Of a DNA stretch of 56,533 nucleotides, positions 16,501 to 24,718 are shown piece by piece (the stretch's first letter is position 1; every line of letters begins with the position of its first letter). The notes under the pieces were generated by a model. The model saw only the letters and a program-made list of their open reading frames with translations. It was not told where the DNA came from and did not search any database. A program made the translations under genes and the position numbers. The stretch comes from Pseudothioclava sp033100795 (lineage in GTDB: Bacteria; Pseudomonadota; Alphaproteobacteria; Rhodobacterales; Rhodobacteraceae), in assembly GCF_033100795.1 (NCBI RefSeq), contig NZ_JAWLVI010000009.1, positions 1-56,533 of the forward strand. The letters run 5' to 3'.

Positions 16501-16698
16501 TCAGGCGCACATTTTCAGCCCCTGACGACTCTGGAAACATTCCAGCGTTGTCAGAGGGTTGGAAAGGCGCGCCTCAAGAAATTGAGCGCGAAGACACCTA
16601 TCGAAGTCTCCAGGGTGATGCATTGCAAGCACCATCCTGGGGCGGTTGATGTCATTTTCGATCAGATAAGCCCCGACTTTATCAAAGTTCCGGGTCAT
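16501..16698 (-). CDS. Possible 65-residue hypothetical protein
   Basis: A short minus-strand frame starts at an ATG and ends just after gltB. The peptide is mixed in composition, basic, with two cysteines and no recognised domain. It overlaps the gltB-trailing hairpin and lacks a strong ribosome site. Codon use is not clearly like its neighbours. It is listed only as a possibility. Confidence 0.25.
   Translation of the reverse strand: MTRNFDKVGAYLIENDINRPRMVLAMHHPGDFDRCLRAQFLEARLSNPLTTLECFQSRQGLKMCA
16522..16554 (+). terminator. Hairpin after gltB
   Basis: CTGACGACTCTGGAA and TTCCAGCGTTGTCAG pair over 15 positions with one wobble and one mismatch, with loop ACA, starting 23 bases after the gltB stop. 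No T-run follows, so it is either a weak terminator or an mRNA 3'-end stabiliser. Confidence 0.45.
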
Positions 16699-16840
16699 TG
16701 AACCCAGCTATCCCTCGCGCGGGGGACGGCCTGACCTGCTTTGGCGTCGCGACAGCCCGAATGACCCGGCGCAGCGTTCCTGTTGCAATCGCGGTTTTGG
16801 CTGCATAACTGTGATGGCAGCCCTTGCATAAAGGCCGGAC

Positions 16841-17635
16841 ATGAGCGAACCGAACATAGTTTACGAAACCCGCCTTGCGCACAGCGAGGCCGATTTACGG
16901 GCAGCACAGCGGCTTCGCTATGAGGTATTCGTCGAGGAACTGGGCGGTAACGGGCCGCTGGTCGATCATGCCGAACGCCTTGAACGCGACGAATTCGACG
17001 ACGTGTATGACCATCTTCTGCTGATCGACCGAACCCGTCCGGAGGGCGAGCATGTGGTCGGCGCCTATCGCCTGCTGCCACCCGAAGGGGCCGCCGCTTT
17101 CGGGCGCTATTATTGCGATAGTGAATACGACCTGGAGCCGCTTAAAAAGACGGCCCGCAAGATGCTGGAGCTGGGGCGATCCTGCGTTCTGCCCGAGCAT
17201 CGCGGGGGCGCCGCGATGCTGATGCTCTGGAACGGGCTGGCGGATTATATTCTGGGGCGCGAGATCGAACTGCTGTTCGGCGTCGCCTCGTTTCATGGCA
17301 CGGACATCGGGGCATTGCGTCAGCCCTTGGCGTGGCTCCACCATCACCATCTGGCCCCTCCCGAGTTGCGCGCTCGCGCGCGGGCCGAGCATTTCCAGCC
17401 GATGGATCTTTTGCCCGCGGCCGGATTGGACCGCCGCGCCGCGATGGCGGGGATGCCCAATCTGATAAAAGCCTATCTGCGGCTAGGGGGATTCGTCGGC
17501 GAAGGCGCGTTTATCGACCGCCCGTTCAACACGACCGATGTGCTGCTTTTGATGGATACGCAGGCCATGAGCCAGAAACACCGCAGTTTCTACACGCGCC
17601 GTGTCGAGGGCAAAGAGACTGAGGGGCGGGATTGA
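16841..17635 (+). CDS. olsB: L-ornithine N-alpha-acyltransferase OlsB
   Basis: This 264-residue acyltransferase moves a 3-hydroxyacyl chain from ACP to the alpha-amino group of ornithine, the first step of ornithine-lipid synthesis. It has the GNAT-like fold of the OlsB family: LRAAQRLRYEVFVEELGG near residue 19, a central HVVGAYRLLPP near residue 71, and ELGRSCVLPEHRGGAAMLMLW near residue 110. No signal peptide or membrane segment is seen, and the length is normal. It directly precedes olsA with a one-base overlap (TGATG). In many alphaproteobacteria olsBA is induced by phosphate starvation; the sequence here does not show a convincing Pho box. Confidence 0.9.
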   Translation: MSEPNIVYETRLAHSEADLRAAQRLRYEVFVEELGGNGPLVDHAERLERDEFDDVYDHLLLIDRTRPEGEHVVGAYRLLPPEGAAAFGRYYCDSEYDLEPLKKTARKMLELGRSCVLPEHRGGAAMLMLWNGLADYILGREIELLFGVASFHGTDIGALRQPLAWLHHHHLAPPELRARARAEHFQPMDLLPAAGLDRRAAMAGMPNLIKAYLRLGGFVGEGAFIDRPFNTTDVLLLMDTQAMSQKHRSFYTRRVEGKETEGRD

Positions 17636-18468
17636 TGGTAACCTGGAACGGTGATGAGCCTCAGCCCGAAGCAAAACCGATCGGCCCACGCGGCTGGCTG
17701 CGGGCCGCTCCGCGCGGCGCCATCCTCGGAGTGGTGGTATTTGGCGGGCTTGGGTTCTATCTGGCCATGCGCCTGTTGGAACGCCCTCTGCACGGGGTTC
17801 AGCGCCCCTGGACCGCACGCCTGACGCAGGTGGTCTGCCGTGCGGCGATGCCTATCCTTGGCATCGGCTATAAGGTCAGCGGCAAGCCGATGGAGCATAT
17901 CGGCGCAGTGGTCGCGAACCATTCCTCGTGGATTGACATATTCGCGCTTAATGCCTGCCAGCGGGTCTATTTTGTCTCAAAATCCGAGGTGGCGGGCTGG
18001 CCCGGCATTGGCTGGCTGGCGCGCGCGACTGGCACGCTGTTCATTGACCGCGATCCGAAACAGGCCCGCATCCAGCAGGCCATGATGGGAGAGCGTATCC
18101 GCGCGGGCCACCATCTGCTGTTCTTCCCCGAAGGCACCTCGACCGACTCGCGCCGCGTGCTGCCCTTCAAGACGCCGCTGTTCCAGCCGTTCTTTACGCA
18201 CGGGCTGGATAAGGTGATGCAGATCCAGCCGGTGAGCGTGATCTATATGGCGCCCAAAGGCGAAGATCCGCGCTTTTACGGCTGGTGGGCAGATATGAGC
18301 TTTGGCGTAAACCTTGTGCAAATTCTGGCCGCCCCGCGTCACGGAGCGGTGGAAATCCGCTTTCACGATCCGGTGGATGTCAGCGCCTTTCCGTCCCGCA
18401 AAGAGCTGGCGCGCTATTGCGAGGATGTCGTGCGCGGTGGTTTGGAATTAGCCACGCGCGCGCGGTAA
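17635..18468 (+). CDS. olsA: Lyso-ornithine lipid O-acyltransferase OlsA
   Basis: This 277-residue membrane-associated acyltransferase adds the second fatty acid to lyso-ornithine lipid, completing the phosphorus-free membrane lipid. It shows the PlsC-family motifs: NHSSWIDIFAL near residue 97 (H-x4-D) and FFPEGTSTDSR near residue 165 (the EGT block). An N-terminal hydrophobic stretch (IFGGLGFYLAMRLL-like, about residues 35-50) probably anchors it. The ATG at 17635 was preferred over the TTG one codon upstream. The gene's 3' end overlaps the convergent RHH gene by 55 bases. Confidence 0.9.
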   Translation: MVTWNGDEPQPEAKPIGPRGWLRAAPRGAILGVVVFGGLGFYLAMRLLERPLHGVQRPWTARLTQVVCRAAMPILGIGYKVSGKPMEHIGAVVANHSSWIDIFALNACQRVYFVSKSEVAGWPGIGWLARATGTLFIDRDPKQARIQQAMMGERIRAGHHLLFFPEGTSTDSRRVLPFKTPLFQPFFTHGLDKVMQIQPVSVIYMAPKGEDPRFYGWWADMSFGVNLVQILAAPRHGAVEIRFHDPVDVSAFPSRKELARYCEDVVRGGLELATRAR

Positions 18469-18668
18469 TACCCAAGCACATGCAAACGGATCGCGGTCGC
18501 TAGGCCAGCCTCCACCCCGCGCGCCGCGTCAATTTCGGCGGCCAGTTCGTTGATGCCGCAGCCCTGCGCGCGCGCGATTTCACGAAACGCCTGCCAGAAT
18601 TCATCCTCCAGCGAGACAGAGGTCCGGTGACCACCCAGTGTCAGGGAATGCTTCTTCGGTCGGCTCAT
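18414..18668 (-). CDS. Ribbon-helix-helix domain protein
   Basis: This 84-residue protein fits the RHH_4-type ribbon-helix-helix family, common in Rhodobacterales. The strand HRTSVSLEDEFW (about residue 14) is followed by two helices with the turn GCGINELAAEID. Such proteins bind DNA as dimers; the target is unknown. The start ATG overlaps the DUF4169 gene stop by four bases, so the pair is co-translated. The C-terminus overlaps the convergent olsA end. Confidence 0.8.
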   Translation of the reverse strand: MSRPKKHSLTLGGHRTSVSLEDEFWQAFREIARAQGCGINELAAEIDAARGVEAGLATAIRLHVLGYYRARVANSKPPRTTSSQ

Positions 18669-18850
18669 GTTTCGGGCGCATCCCGCAGGTGCTGGTCCAG
18701 CCGCTCGCGGGCCTGCCGTTCCTGCGTCTCTTCCAAAACGCGTTGCTCTTTCGTGCGGCCGAATTTCACCGCATTGCTATCGGCTTCGGTCCGGCGCTCC
18801 TGACGGGCGCGGTCCTTGCGAAACTTGTTCAGGTTCGTGACGTTCGACAT
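18665..18850 (-). CDS. DUF4169 family small basic protein
   Basis: This 61-residue, highly charged protein starts MSNVTNLNKFRKDRARQE and matches the DUF4169 family: NLNKFRK followed by an Arg/Glu-rich helix. The function is unknown. The internal ATG at 18850 was preferred over a GTG five codons upstream because the family begins with this sequence. It forms a coupled pair with the downstream RHH protein. Confidence 0.8.
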   Translation of the reverse strand: MSNVTNLNKFRKDRARQERRTEADSNAVKFGRTKEQRVLEETQERQARERLDQHLRDAPET

Positions 18851-18898
18851 GGGCGTATTCTGCACTGTTCAGGGCGACACGGGAAGCCCGCTCATGCA

Positions 18899-18924
18899 AA
18901 AGGGCGACCCGAGGGCCGCCCTTT
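18899..18924 (-). terminator. Terminator after fumC
   Basis: AAAGGGCGACCC and GGGCCGCCCTTT form a 12-position stem with one mismatch. On the minus strand it is followed by TTTTGC. It lies about 20 bases after the fumC stop, so it is the likely fumC terminator. Confidence 0.75.
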
Positions 18925-18945
18925 GAAGCCGTCGTTCGGAAGGGA

Positions 18946-20340
18946 TCAGCCTTTCGGGCCGATCATGTCCTCGGGGCGCACGATGCGGTCGAAGGTTTCT
19001 TCGTCCACAAGGCCAAGCGCGATTGCCTCTTCCTTCAGGGTCGTGCCGTTCTTGTGCGCGGTCTTGGCAACCTTGGTCGCATTGTCATAGCCGATGGTCG
19101 GCGCCAGAGCCGTTACCAGCATCAACGATTCCTTCATCAGCTTGTCGATGCGCGCGACGTTCGCCTGTGTGCCAACAACCATGTTGTCGGTGAAGGCCGA
19201 CGCCGAGTCGCCCAAGAGCTGCATGGATTGCAGGACGTTATAGCTCATCATCGGGTTGTAGACGTTCAGCTCGAAGTGGCCTTGCGAGCCGGCAAAGCCG
19301 ACAGCCGCGTCATTGCCCATAACGTGCGCGCAAACCATGGTCAGCGCTTCGGCCTGCGTCGGGTTTACCTTGCCCGGCATGATCGACGAGCCCGGCTCGT
19401 TCTCCGGCAGGATCAGCTCGCCCAGACCCGAACGCGGGCCCGAACCCAGAAGGCGCATGTCGTTGGCGATTTTGAACAGCGAGGCCGCAACCGTCTTCAG
19501 CGCGCCCGAGAACATCACCATCGCGTCATGCGCGGCCAGTGCTTCGAACTTGTTGGGCGCGGTGACGAAAGGCAGGCCGGTGATGTTCGCGATCTCGGCG
19601 GCGACCTTCTCGGCAAAGCCCTTGCGGGTGTTCAGGCCGGTGCCGACAGCGGTGCCGCCCTGTGCCAGCTCGTAGATGTCGGGCAGGCACATTTCGACGC
19701 GCTTGATGCCCTGAGCCACCTGATGCGCATAGCCGCCGAACTCTTGCCCAAGGGTCAGCGGCGTTGCGTCCTGCGTGTGCGTGCGGCCGATCTTGATGAT
19801 GTCCTTGAACTCTTCGGATTTTGCGGCGAGCGCGGCGTGCAGCTTGCGCAGGCCGGGCAGCAGAACGTCGCGCGCCTGCATACCGATGGCAACGTGCATC
19901 GCGGTCGGGAAAGTGTCGTTCGACGACTGCCCCATATTGCAGTGGTCGTTCGGGTGAACCGGCTTTTTCGAGCCCATCACGCCGCCCATCATCTCGATGG
20001 CACGGTTCGAGATCACCTCGTTCGCGTTCATGTTCGACTGCGTGCCCGAGCCGGTCTGCCAGACGACCAGCGGGAAGTTGTCGTCAAACTTGCCGTCGAT
20101 CACCTCGGTCGCGGCGGCCTGAATGGCATCCGACAGGCCCGCATCCAGATCGCCGAAGCCCTGGTTGACGACGGCGGCGGCTTTCTTGATCACGCCAAGC
20201 GCGCGGATCACCGGAACGGGCTGGCGCTCCCAGCCGATCGGGAAGTTCATGATCGAGCGCTGCGTTTGCGCGCCCCAGTATTTGTCGGCAGGAACTTCGA
20301 GCGGGCCGAAGCTGTCGGTTTCGGTGCGGGTCGCGGTCAT
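18946..20340 (-). CDS. fumC: Class II fumarate hydratase
   Basis: This 464-residue cytoplasmic enzyme interconverts fumarate and L-malate in the citric acid cycle, without iron. The fumarase/aspartase signature GSSIMPGKVNP is near residue 318, and the N-terminal SxGxxxVPxxxYWGAQTQRS pattern (here FGPLEVPADKYWGAQTQRS) is near residue 10. TGSGTQSNMNANEV (about residue 98) and HPNDHCNMGQSSND (about residue 130) are the substrate-contact blocks. The ATG at 20340 was chosen because the family starts there; the in-frame extension upstream crosses a promoter-like inverted repeat. It is separately transcribed. Confidence 0.97.
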   Translation of the reverse strand: MTATRTETDSFGPLEVPADKYWGAQTQRSIMNFPIGWERQPVPVIRALGVIKKAAAVVNQGFGDLDAGLSDAIQAAATEVIDGKFDDNFPLVVWQTGSGTQSNMNANEVISNRAIEMMGGVMGSKKPVHPNDHCNMGQSSNDTFPTAMHVAIGMQARDVLLPGLRKLHAALAAKSEEFKDIIKIGRTHTQDATPLTLGQEFGGYAHQVAQGIKRVEMCLPDIYELAQGGTAVGTGLNTRKGFAEKVAAEIANITGLPFVTAPNKFEALAAHDAMVMFSGALKTVAASLFKIANDMRLLGSGPRSGLGELILPENEPGSSIMPGKVNPTQAEALTMVCAHVMGNDAAVGFAGSQGHFELNVYNPMMSYNVLQSMQLLGDSASAFTDNMVVGTQANVARIDKLMKESLMLVTALAPTIGYDNATKVAKTAHKNGTTLKEEAIALGLVDEETFDRIVRPEDMIGPKG

Positions 20341-20408
20341 GTTGGGCCTCCAAGCATGCGAGCAGGAATCTACACGCGCGTGATAGTCCGCGCGCGCGCG
20401 TTTTGCAA

Positions 20409-20430
20409 TTGGTATACGGCTGCATACCAA
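20409..20430. promoter_or_regulatory. Inverted repeat upstream of fumC
   Basis: TTGGTAT-N8-ATACCAA is a perfect 7-base inverted repeat about 70 bases before the fumC start. Such TTGGTAT halves are typical of GntR/FadR-type operators. The sequence TTGGTATACAA also occurs at 36265-36275, next to a GntR gene. The regulator is not identified. Confidence 0.5.
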
Positions 20431-20461
20431 GGTTTAACGCTATCGGAGCGCGGCTTGCGGC

Positions 20462-20914
20462 CTATTTGCGGAATTTGTCGAGGCTGACGACCTCGGCATC
20501 GCCGCGGGGCGGCGGCTCGTCCCCGTCCTCTTCTTCGTCTTCCTCGTCATCCTCGTCCGACGACTGTGTTTCAAACCGCAGGCCGAACTCGACCGAGGGG
20601 TCGACAAAGGTCGAGACCGCATCGAAGGGAATGACCAGCCGCTCGGGCGCATCGCCAAAGTTCAGCGTGATCGCAAAGCCGTCGTCATCGACAACAAGAT
20701 TATCGAACCAGTGCTGGATGACGATGGTCATCTCTTCGGGATAGCGGTCGCGCAGCCAGTCCGCCAGCTCGGCATCGGGGTGACGGGTGTCGAAGGTGAT
20801 AAAGAAATGATGCGCTCCGGGCAGGCCGTGCTCGGAGATGTCCTGCAAGACCGTCTGGATCAGGCCGCGCATGGCGGCGTGCATCAGGCTTCCGTAATCA
20901 ATCGAATGCGACAT
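20462..20914 (-). CDS. sspB: SspB-like ClpXP adaptor
   Basis: This 150-residue protein is an alphaproteobacterial SspB: it tethers ssrA-tagged peptides to the ClpXP protease. The N-terminal substrate-binding domain includes HFFITFDTRHPD (about residue 35) and EMTIVIQHWFDNLVV (about residue 60). A strongly acidic linker follows, and the C-terminus EVVSLDKFRK is the ClpX-binding tail. The ATG follows a clear GGGAG site. It could be confused with a longer minus-strand frame in this region, but only the part from this ATG matches the family. Confidence 0.9.
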   Translation of the reverse strand: MSHSIDYGSLMHAAMRGLIQTVLQDISEHGLPGAHHFFITFDTRHPDAELADWLRDRYPEEMTIVIQHWFDNLVVDDDGFAITLNFGDAPERLVIPFDAVSTFVDPSVEFGLRFETQSSDEDDEEDEEEDGDEPPPRGDAEVVSLDKFRK

Positions 20915-20973
20915 GCGTCTCCCCTGCGTAATCGCGTTCAGCATAGGGGATTCGTCGGCCAAGGGAAGAGGGG

Positions 20974-22245
20974 TCAGAGTAGTGCGCAGAGAACAACGCC
21001 CGCTGCCGAAACTACCCCCAACACCAGCCAGAGGGGCGCGCGCACGAAGCGGATCAGAAGCGCGGCAAGGGCGGCAAGGGCCAGTGCCTCGGGGCGGGCG
21101 GAGGGAAGGCTCGGCAGGCTGAGCGCGAAGGGTCCGGGCGTTAGAGTTGCAAAGACGACATGGAGCGCGAACCAAAGGGAGAGCGATGCGATTACGCCGG
21201 TGACCGAGGCGGTGATGGCCTGCAAGGCAGCAGAAAGGCGCGGGCGGTGGGTCAATGCCTCGATCAGCGGCGCACCGGTGAATATCCACAGGAAACAGGG
21301 AATGAACGTGACCCAAAGCGTGAGCGCCCATGCGGCGATCCCCGTTCCGATACCGGTTTTCAACCCCGCAATCAGCGCGGCAAACGCGGTCACAAGGATG
21401 AGCGGGCCGGGGGTGGTTTCCGCAAAACCGAGGGCGTCGATGACCTCGGGCGTGGTCAGCCAGCCGTGATCCGCAACCATCGCCTGCGCCATCCACGCGA
21501 GCAGCGCATAAGCGCCGCCGAAACTGAGCGCGGCGAGCTTTGAAAAAAACAACCCGAGCTGCACCAGGAAAGTCGAGCCACTGATCGCCAGCACCACCAG
21601 AGGCAGCGCCCACAAGGCAGCCCAAGGGGCCGCTCGGCGGAGCGCGGCGCCTAGTGCGCCGGTGCTGATGGCGTAGCGTTCGGGCGATTGCTGTTTCGGG
21701 GCGGACAGCCAGCCCCACGCGCCAGCCACCAGCACCACAAGCGGAAAGGGCAGGCCAAAGACGAACAGGGCGACAAAGGCCATTGCTGCCAGCGCGTAGG
21801 CCGCGAGCCCGTGCAACGCACGCCGTGCCATAGAGGCGAGTGCCTGCACCACGATCACCATGACACATGCCTTCAGCCCCCAAAGCGCCCCTTGCGCCAG
21901 CGGGCTATCGCCAAGACCGCCATACAAAAGGCCAAGCGCGAGGATCACCAGCGCCCCCGGCCCCACGAACCACAGCCCGCCGATCAGCCCGCCCGTGACC
22001 CCGCGCAGCCGCCAACCCGCATAGGTCGCCAGCTGCATCGCCTCAGGGCCGGGAAGAACCATACAAAAGCTCAGCGCGCGCAGGAATTCGGCCTCGGTCA
22101 GCCAGCGCTTCTCGTCCACGAGGCAGCGATGCATCAGCGCGATCTGCGCCGCAGGCCCACCGAAAGACAGCAGGCCGATCCGTGCGAAGGCGCGGTGCAA
22201 ATCGTGCACGCTTGGTGGCGAAGCGGGAGCGGTGTGCGTATCCAT
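20974..22245 (-). CDS. chrA: Chromate transporter ChrA
   Basis: This 423-residue integral membrane protein is a two-domain CHR chromate efflux transporter. Two homologous halves are visible: the first with FGGPAAQIALMH (about residue 28) and the second with FGGAYALLAWMAQAM (about residue 245). Each is followed by a conserved ALSFCMVLPGPEAMQLATY or ALGFAETTPGPLIL block. About 10-12 membrane segments are present. It should expel chromate using the proton gradient; no chromate regulator is next to it. The ATG was chosen because the CHR fold starts soon after; the frame continues upstream without a family match. Confidence 0.92.
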   Translation of the reverse strand: MDTHTAPASPPSVHDLHRAFARIGLLSFGGPAAQIALMHRCLVDEKRWLTEAEFLRALSFCMVLPGPEAMQLATYAGWRLRGVTGGLIGGLWFVGPGALVILALGLLYGGLGDSPLAQGALWGLKACVMVIVVQALASMARRALHGLAAYALAAMAFVALFVFGLPFPLVVLVAGAWGWLSAPKQQSPERYAISTGALGAALRRAAPWAALWALPLVVLAISGSTFLVQLGLFFSKLAALSFGGAYALLAWMAQAMVADHGWLTTPEVIDALGFAETTPGPLILVTAFAALIAGLKTGIGTGIAAWALTLWVTFIPCFLWIFTGAPLIEALTHRPRLSAALQAITASVTGVIASLSLWFALHVVFATLTPGPFALSLPSLPSARPEALALAALAALLIRFVRAPLWLVLGVVSAAGVVLCALL

Positions 22246-22289
22246 GATGCGCGCAAGGTGCCGCCCCGCGCTCCGACTGGCAAGGACGA

Positions 22290-22715
22290 TTACAGCCCCA
22301 GCGTCTCTCCTGACAGGCACAGGGCCATCGTCTCGGGCGGCAATGCGCCCGCCTGCTCAAAGAAGCCGATGAAATCGAAGTGGTTATAGGCTTCGGCAAT
22401 CTGATCGCCGGAAAACCTGATCGCCATCTGGCCCGAAAACTCGATCGGGGCGGCGCTGCGCGGGCACTTCCCGGCAACCTGCACAAGAACCCAAAGCCAA
22501 TCCGCACTTTCGAAATGTTTGAGTATCTCGATCACCGGACTGGCGATCATCCGGCGCATCGCGGGGACCAGCTCGCGAAAATCCTCGGGGCGCAGGTCAA
22601 GGCCACGAACGCCCTGAGCCGCATTTTCATCGACGAAATACCTACCCAGAGCATCCAGTTCCTGCCGGATCCAGACCTCATCGAACCATTCACGCACAAT
22701 CTGCAATCGGGACAT
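22290..22715 (-). CDS. NTF2/SnoaL-like protein
   Basis: This 141-residue protein looks like an NTF2/SnoaL-like cone-fold protein: MSRLQIVREWFDEVW at the start, a helix-strand layout, then GQMAIRFSGDQIAEAYNHFDF, which is the typical beta-hairpin ending. Members bind small ligands or act as hydratases and isomerases; the substrate here is unknown. The internal ATG has a GCGGAGG ribosome site, better than the upstream option. The fold call is from pattern only. Confidence 0.65.
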   Translation of the reverse strand: MSRLQIVREWFDEVWIRQELDALGRYFVDENAAQGVRGLDLRPEDFRELVPAMRRMIASPVIEILKHFESADWLWVLVQVAGKCPRSAAPIEFSGQMAIRFSGDQIAEAYNHFDFIGFFEQAGALPPETMALCLSGETLGL

Positions 22716-22959
22716 TTGTGCCTCCGCTGGGTAACAACCCAAAGGAGAATCTCACGCCCGCCTTGAGGATTGGTTAACAGCCGCAAAATCCAGAGATTTC
22801 GCGAAGCGCATAAAGCCGCAACGGGTGTGACCATCAACGCCCGTCTGTTTCGTTTCACCGCGTCGCCACATTCCGCGCTAATTTCCCTTAAATTTTCGCA
22901 ATCGCGCCGCCAAATGGCCCGCCTCGGCCCCAAAGGTGTCAGCCAAGGAGGGCCGTTGC

Positions 22960-23874
22960 ATGGCTACATATCTTGACCAGTTCTATGTTATGGACCCTGG
23001 CAATCCGCCGCCGGGCGGCACCGCGCTGACACCGGTGAAATTCTCGATTGTCGATAGCAACAATGATAACTGGCTGACCTCGAACGGGATCGACAGTATC
23101 GACGGCTCGACGGTGAATAACGTTTGGGTCGGGGATACGATCAATGTGCGCTACCCGGATGGCTCGACGCAGACGATTTCTGGCGTAACCTTCTATCTGG
23201 CCGACGGGCGTGCGGTCTTTACGCCGACAGATGGAACCGTTCTCGAACCAGCAACCTTCCTTAGCTCGACATGGGTGAATTCCTCGACGCAAACCCCTGT
23301 CTCCAGCCTTGGGCCGCCCTGCTTTGTCGCAGGGACGATGATCCTGACCCCGAACGGAGAAGCCCCCGTCGAAACCTTGCGTGAGGGCGATCAAGTGATG
23401 ACGCAGAACGCGGGCGTGCAGCCGATCCTGTGGGCCGGCCGTCGCGTGGTTCTCGGGCGCGGCGTCTGCGCGCCGGTGCGGTTTGCCAAGGGCGCGATTG
23501 GCAATGATCGCGAGCTGTGGGTCTCGCAACAGCATCGGATTTTGCTAAGCGGGTGGAAGGCCGAGCTTTATTGCGGCACCGATGAGGTTCTGGTGGCCGC
23601 CAAACATCTGGTCAACGGCGGGTCGATCCGGATCGAGCCTTGCACCGAGGTGAGCTACCACCACCTGCTTTTACGCGGGCACCACATCCTGACATCGAAT
23701 GGCACAGCAACCGAAAGCTTCTTTCCCGGCGACAGTCTCCTTGACGGCGATCCGCGGCTGTCCGCGCAAATCGCTGCGGCAATCACGCGGGCGGGCTTGC
23801 CACAGCGGCAGTCGAGTTGGAGCACTGCGCGAAAAGTGGCGTGCCGCTCGGAGGGGATGTGTTTCGCCGCTTGA
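22960..23874 (+). CDS. Hint-domain (intein/hedgehog-type) protein
   Basis: This 304-residue protein has a Hint_2 domain. The segment PCFVAGTMILTPNGEAPVE near residue 122 is the N-terminal splicing-like block with its Cys, and HHLLLRGHHILTSNGTATES near residue 230 is the C-terminal block. Residues 1-115 are a beta-rich domain with Asp/Asn-rich loops. This family is frequent in Rhodobacterales, often near or fused to RTX-like secreted proteins; its function is not settled. A GGAGG ribosome site precedes the chosen ATG. The gene is followed by mtgA in the same direction. Confidence 0.85.
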   Translation: MATYLDQFYVMDPGNPPPGGTALTPVKFSIVDSNNDNWLTSNGIDSIDGSTVNNVWVGDTINVRYPDGSTQTISGVTFYLADGRAVFTPTDGTVLEPATFLSSTWVNSSTQTPVSSLGPPCFVAGTMILTPNGEAPVETLREGDQVMTQNAGVQPILWAGRRVVLGRGVCAPVRFAKGAIGNDRELWVSQQHRILLSGWKAELYCGTDEVLVAAKHLVNGGSIRIEPCTEVSYHHLLLRGHHILTSNGTATESFFPGDSLLDGDPRLSAQIAAAITRAGLPQRQSSWSTARKVACRSEGMCFAA

Positions 23875-23897
23875 CCTGCACCCGTGCGAAATGACTT

Positions 23898-24650
23898 ATG
23901 GGGCGCATGGCAGGTAAGAGCAAAAGCAGAAAGAACACGCGCCGATCCGGGGCTGCGACGGGGTTTTGGGCCTCGGCCAGCGCGCCGCTTTTGTGGGTGG
24001 CGAAATGGTTGGCGCGCTTTGCGCTTGGCGCAGCGGCGGCTTTGCTGGCGCTGGTTGTGCTTTACAGCTTTCTCAACCCGCCGACGACGCTGACAATCTG
24101 GTCCGAAGCCCGCCGTCTGGGAAGCGTCGACAAGCAGTGGACCGCGTTTGACGAAATCGCCCCCGTTATGGCGCGTTCGGTCGTGGCGGCGGAGGACGCG
24201 AATTTCTGCCTGCATTGGGGCTTTGACATGCGCGCGATCCGGCAGGCGATCGACGATGGGGCAAACCGCGGAGCCTCGACGCTTAGCCAGCAGGTCGCGA
24301 AGAATGTCTTTCTCTGGCAGGAACGGAGCTGGCCGCGCAAGGCGCTGGAGGCGCTGCTAACGCCTGCGGTCGAGGTGATCTGGTCGAAGCGGCGCATCCT
24401 TGAGGTCTATCTGAACGTGGCCGAATTCGATGAGGGCGTGTTCGGGATCAATGCGGCGGCATTTCGCTATTTCCGCACGACCCCGGATCGGCTGAGCGCC
24501 GAGCAGGCGGCACTTCTGGCCGCCATTCTGCCCGATCCGAAGGGGCGTTCCGCGGCCAAACCGTCTGAATTCGTGCGGCGGCGCGCGCGCCAGATTGCCG
24601 ACGGAGCCGAGACAATCCGCCGCGATGGCCGCGCAGGGTGTTTTGAATAG
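23898..24650 (+). CDS. mtgA: Monofunctional peptidoglycan glycosyltransferase
   Basis: This 250-residue inner-membrane GT51 enzyme polymerises lipid II into glycan strands without a transpeptidase domain. One N-terminal membrane segment (AAALLALVVLYSFL, about residues 45-62) anchors it. Family motifs are SVVAAEDANFCLHWGFD near residue 95, with the catalytic Glu in AAED; GASTLSQQVAKNVFL near residue 125; and EVIWSKRRILEVYLN near residue 158. Length and motif order are normal. A second ATG three codons in is possible. Confidence 0.93.
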   Translation: MGRMAGKSKSRKNTRRSGAATGFWASASAPLLWVAKWLARFALGAAAALLALVVLYSFLNPPTTLTIWSEARRLGSVDKQWTAFDEIAPVMARSVVAAEDANFCLHWGFDMRAIRQAIDDGANRGASTLSQQVAKNVFLWQERSWPRKALEALLTPAVEVIWSKRRILEVYLNVAEFDEGVFGINAAAFRYFRTTPDRLSAEQAALLAAILPDPKGRSAAKPSEFVRRRARQIADGAETIRRDGRAGCFE

Positions 24651-24718
24651 GACGATGAGCCCCTATATTAGGTTTGGTAGAAGAGTTTCTCGTCATCGTA
24701 AGGCGGAGAGGTTTGCGT

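Larger units (their letters stand above)
16500..16840. other. Intergenic stretch between gltB and olsB
   Basis: About 340 bases without a confident gene. It contains the hairpin at 16522-16554 and, on the minus strand, a weak 65-codon reading frame at 16501-16698 (MTRNFDKVGAYLIENDIN at its start). That frame includes the hairpin, lacks a clear ribosome site and has no recognised family. The olsB promoter should lie near 16780-16830. A partial CTGTGAT-type half resembling a Pho box is present, but the second half is poor. Confidence 0.5.

Noticed and set aside
16780..16840. Pho box before olsB
   Set aside because: Only one CTGTGAT-like half fits; the second half does not match at the usual spacing.
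19054..20487. 477-codon frame opposite fumC
   Set aside because: Antisense shadow of fumC; composition and lack of a ribosome site argue against coding.
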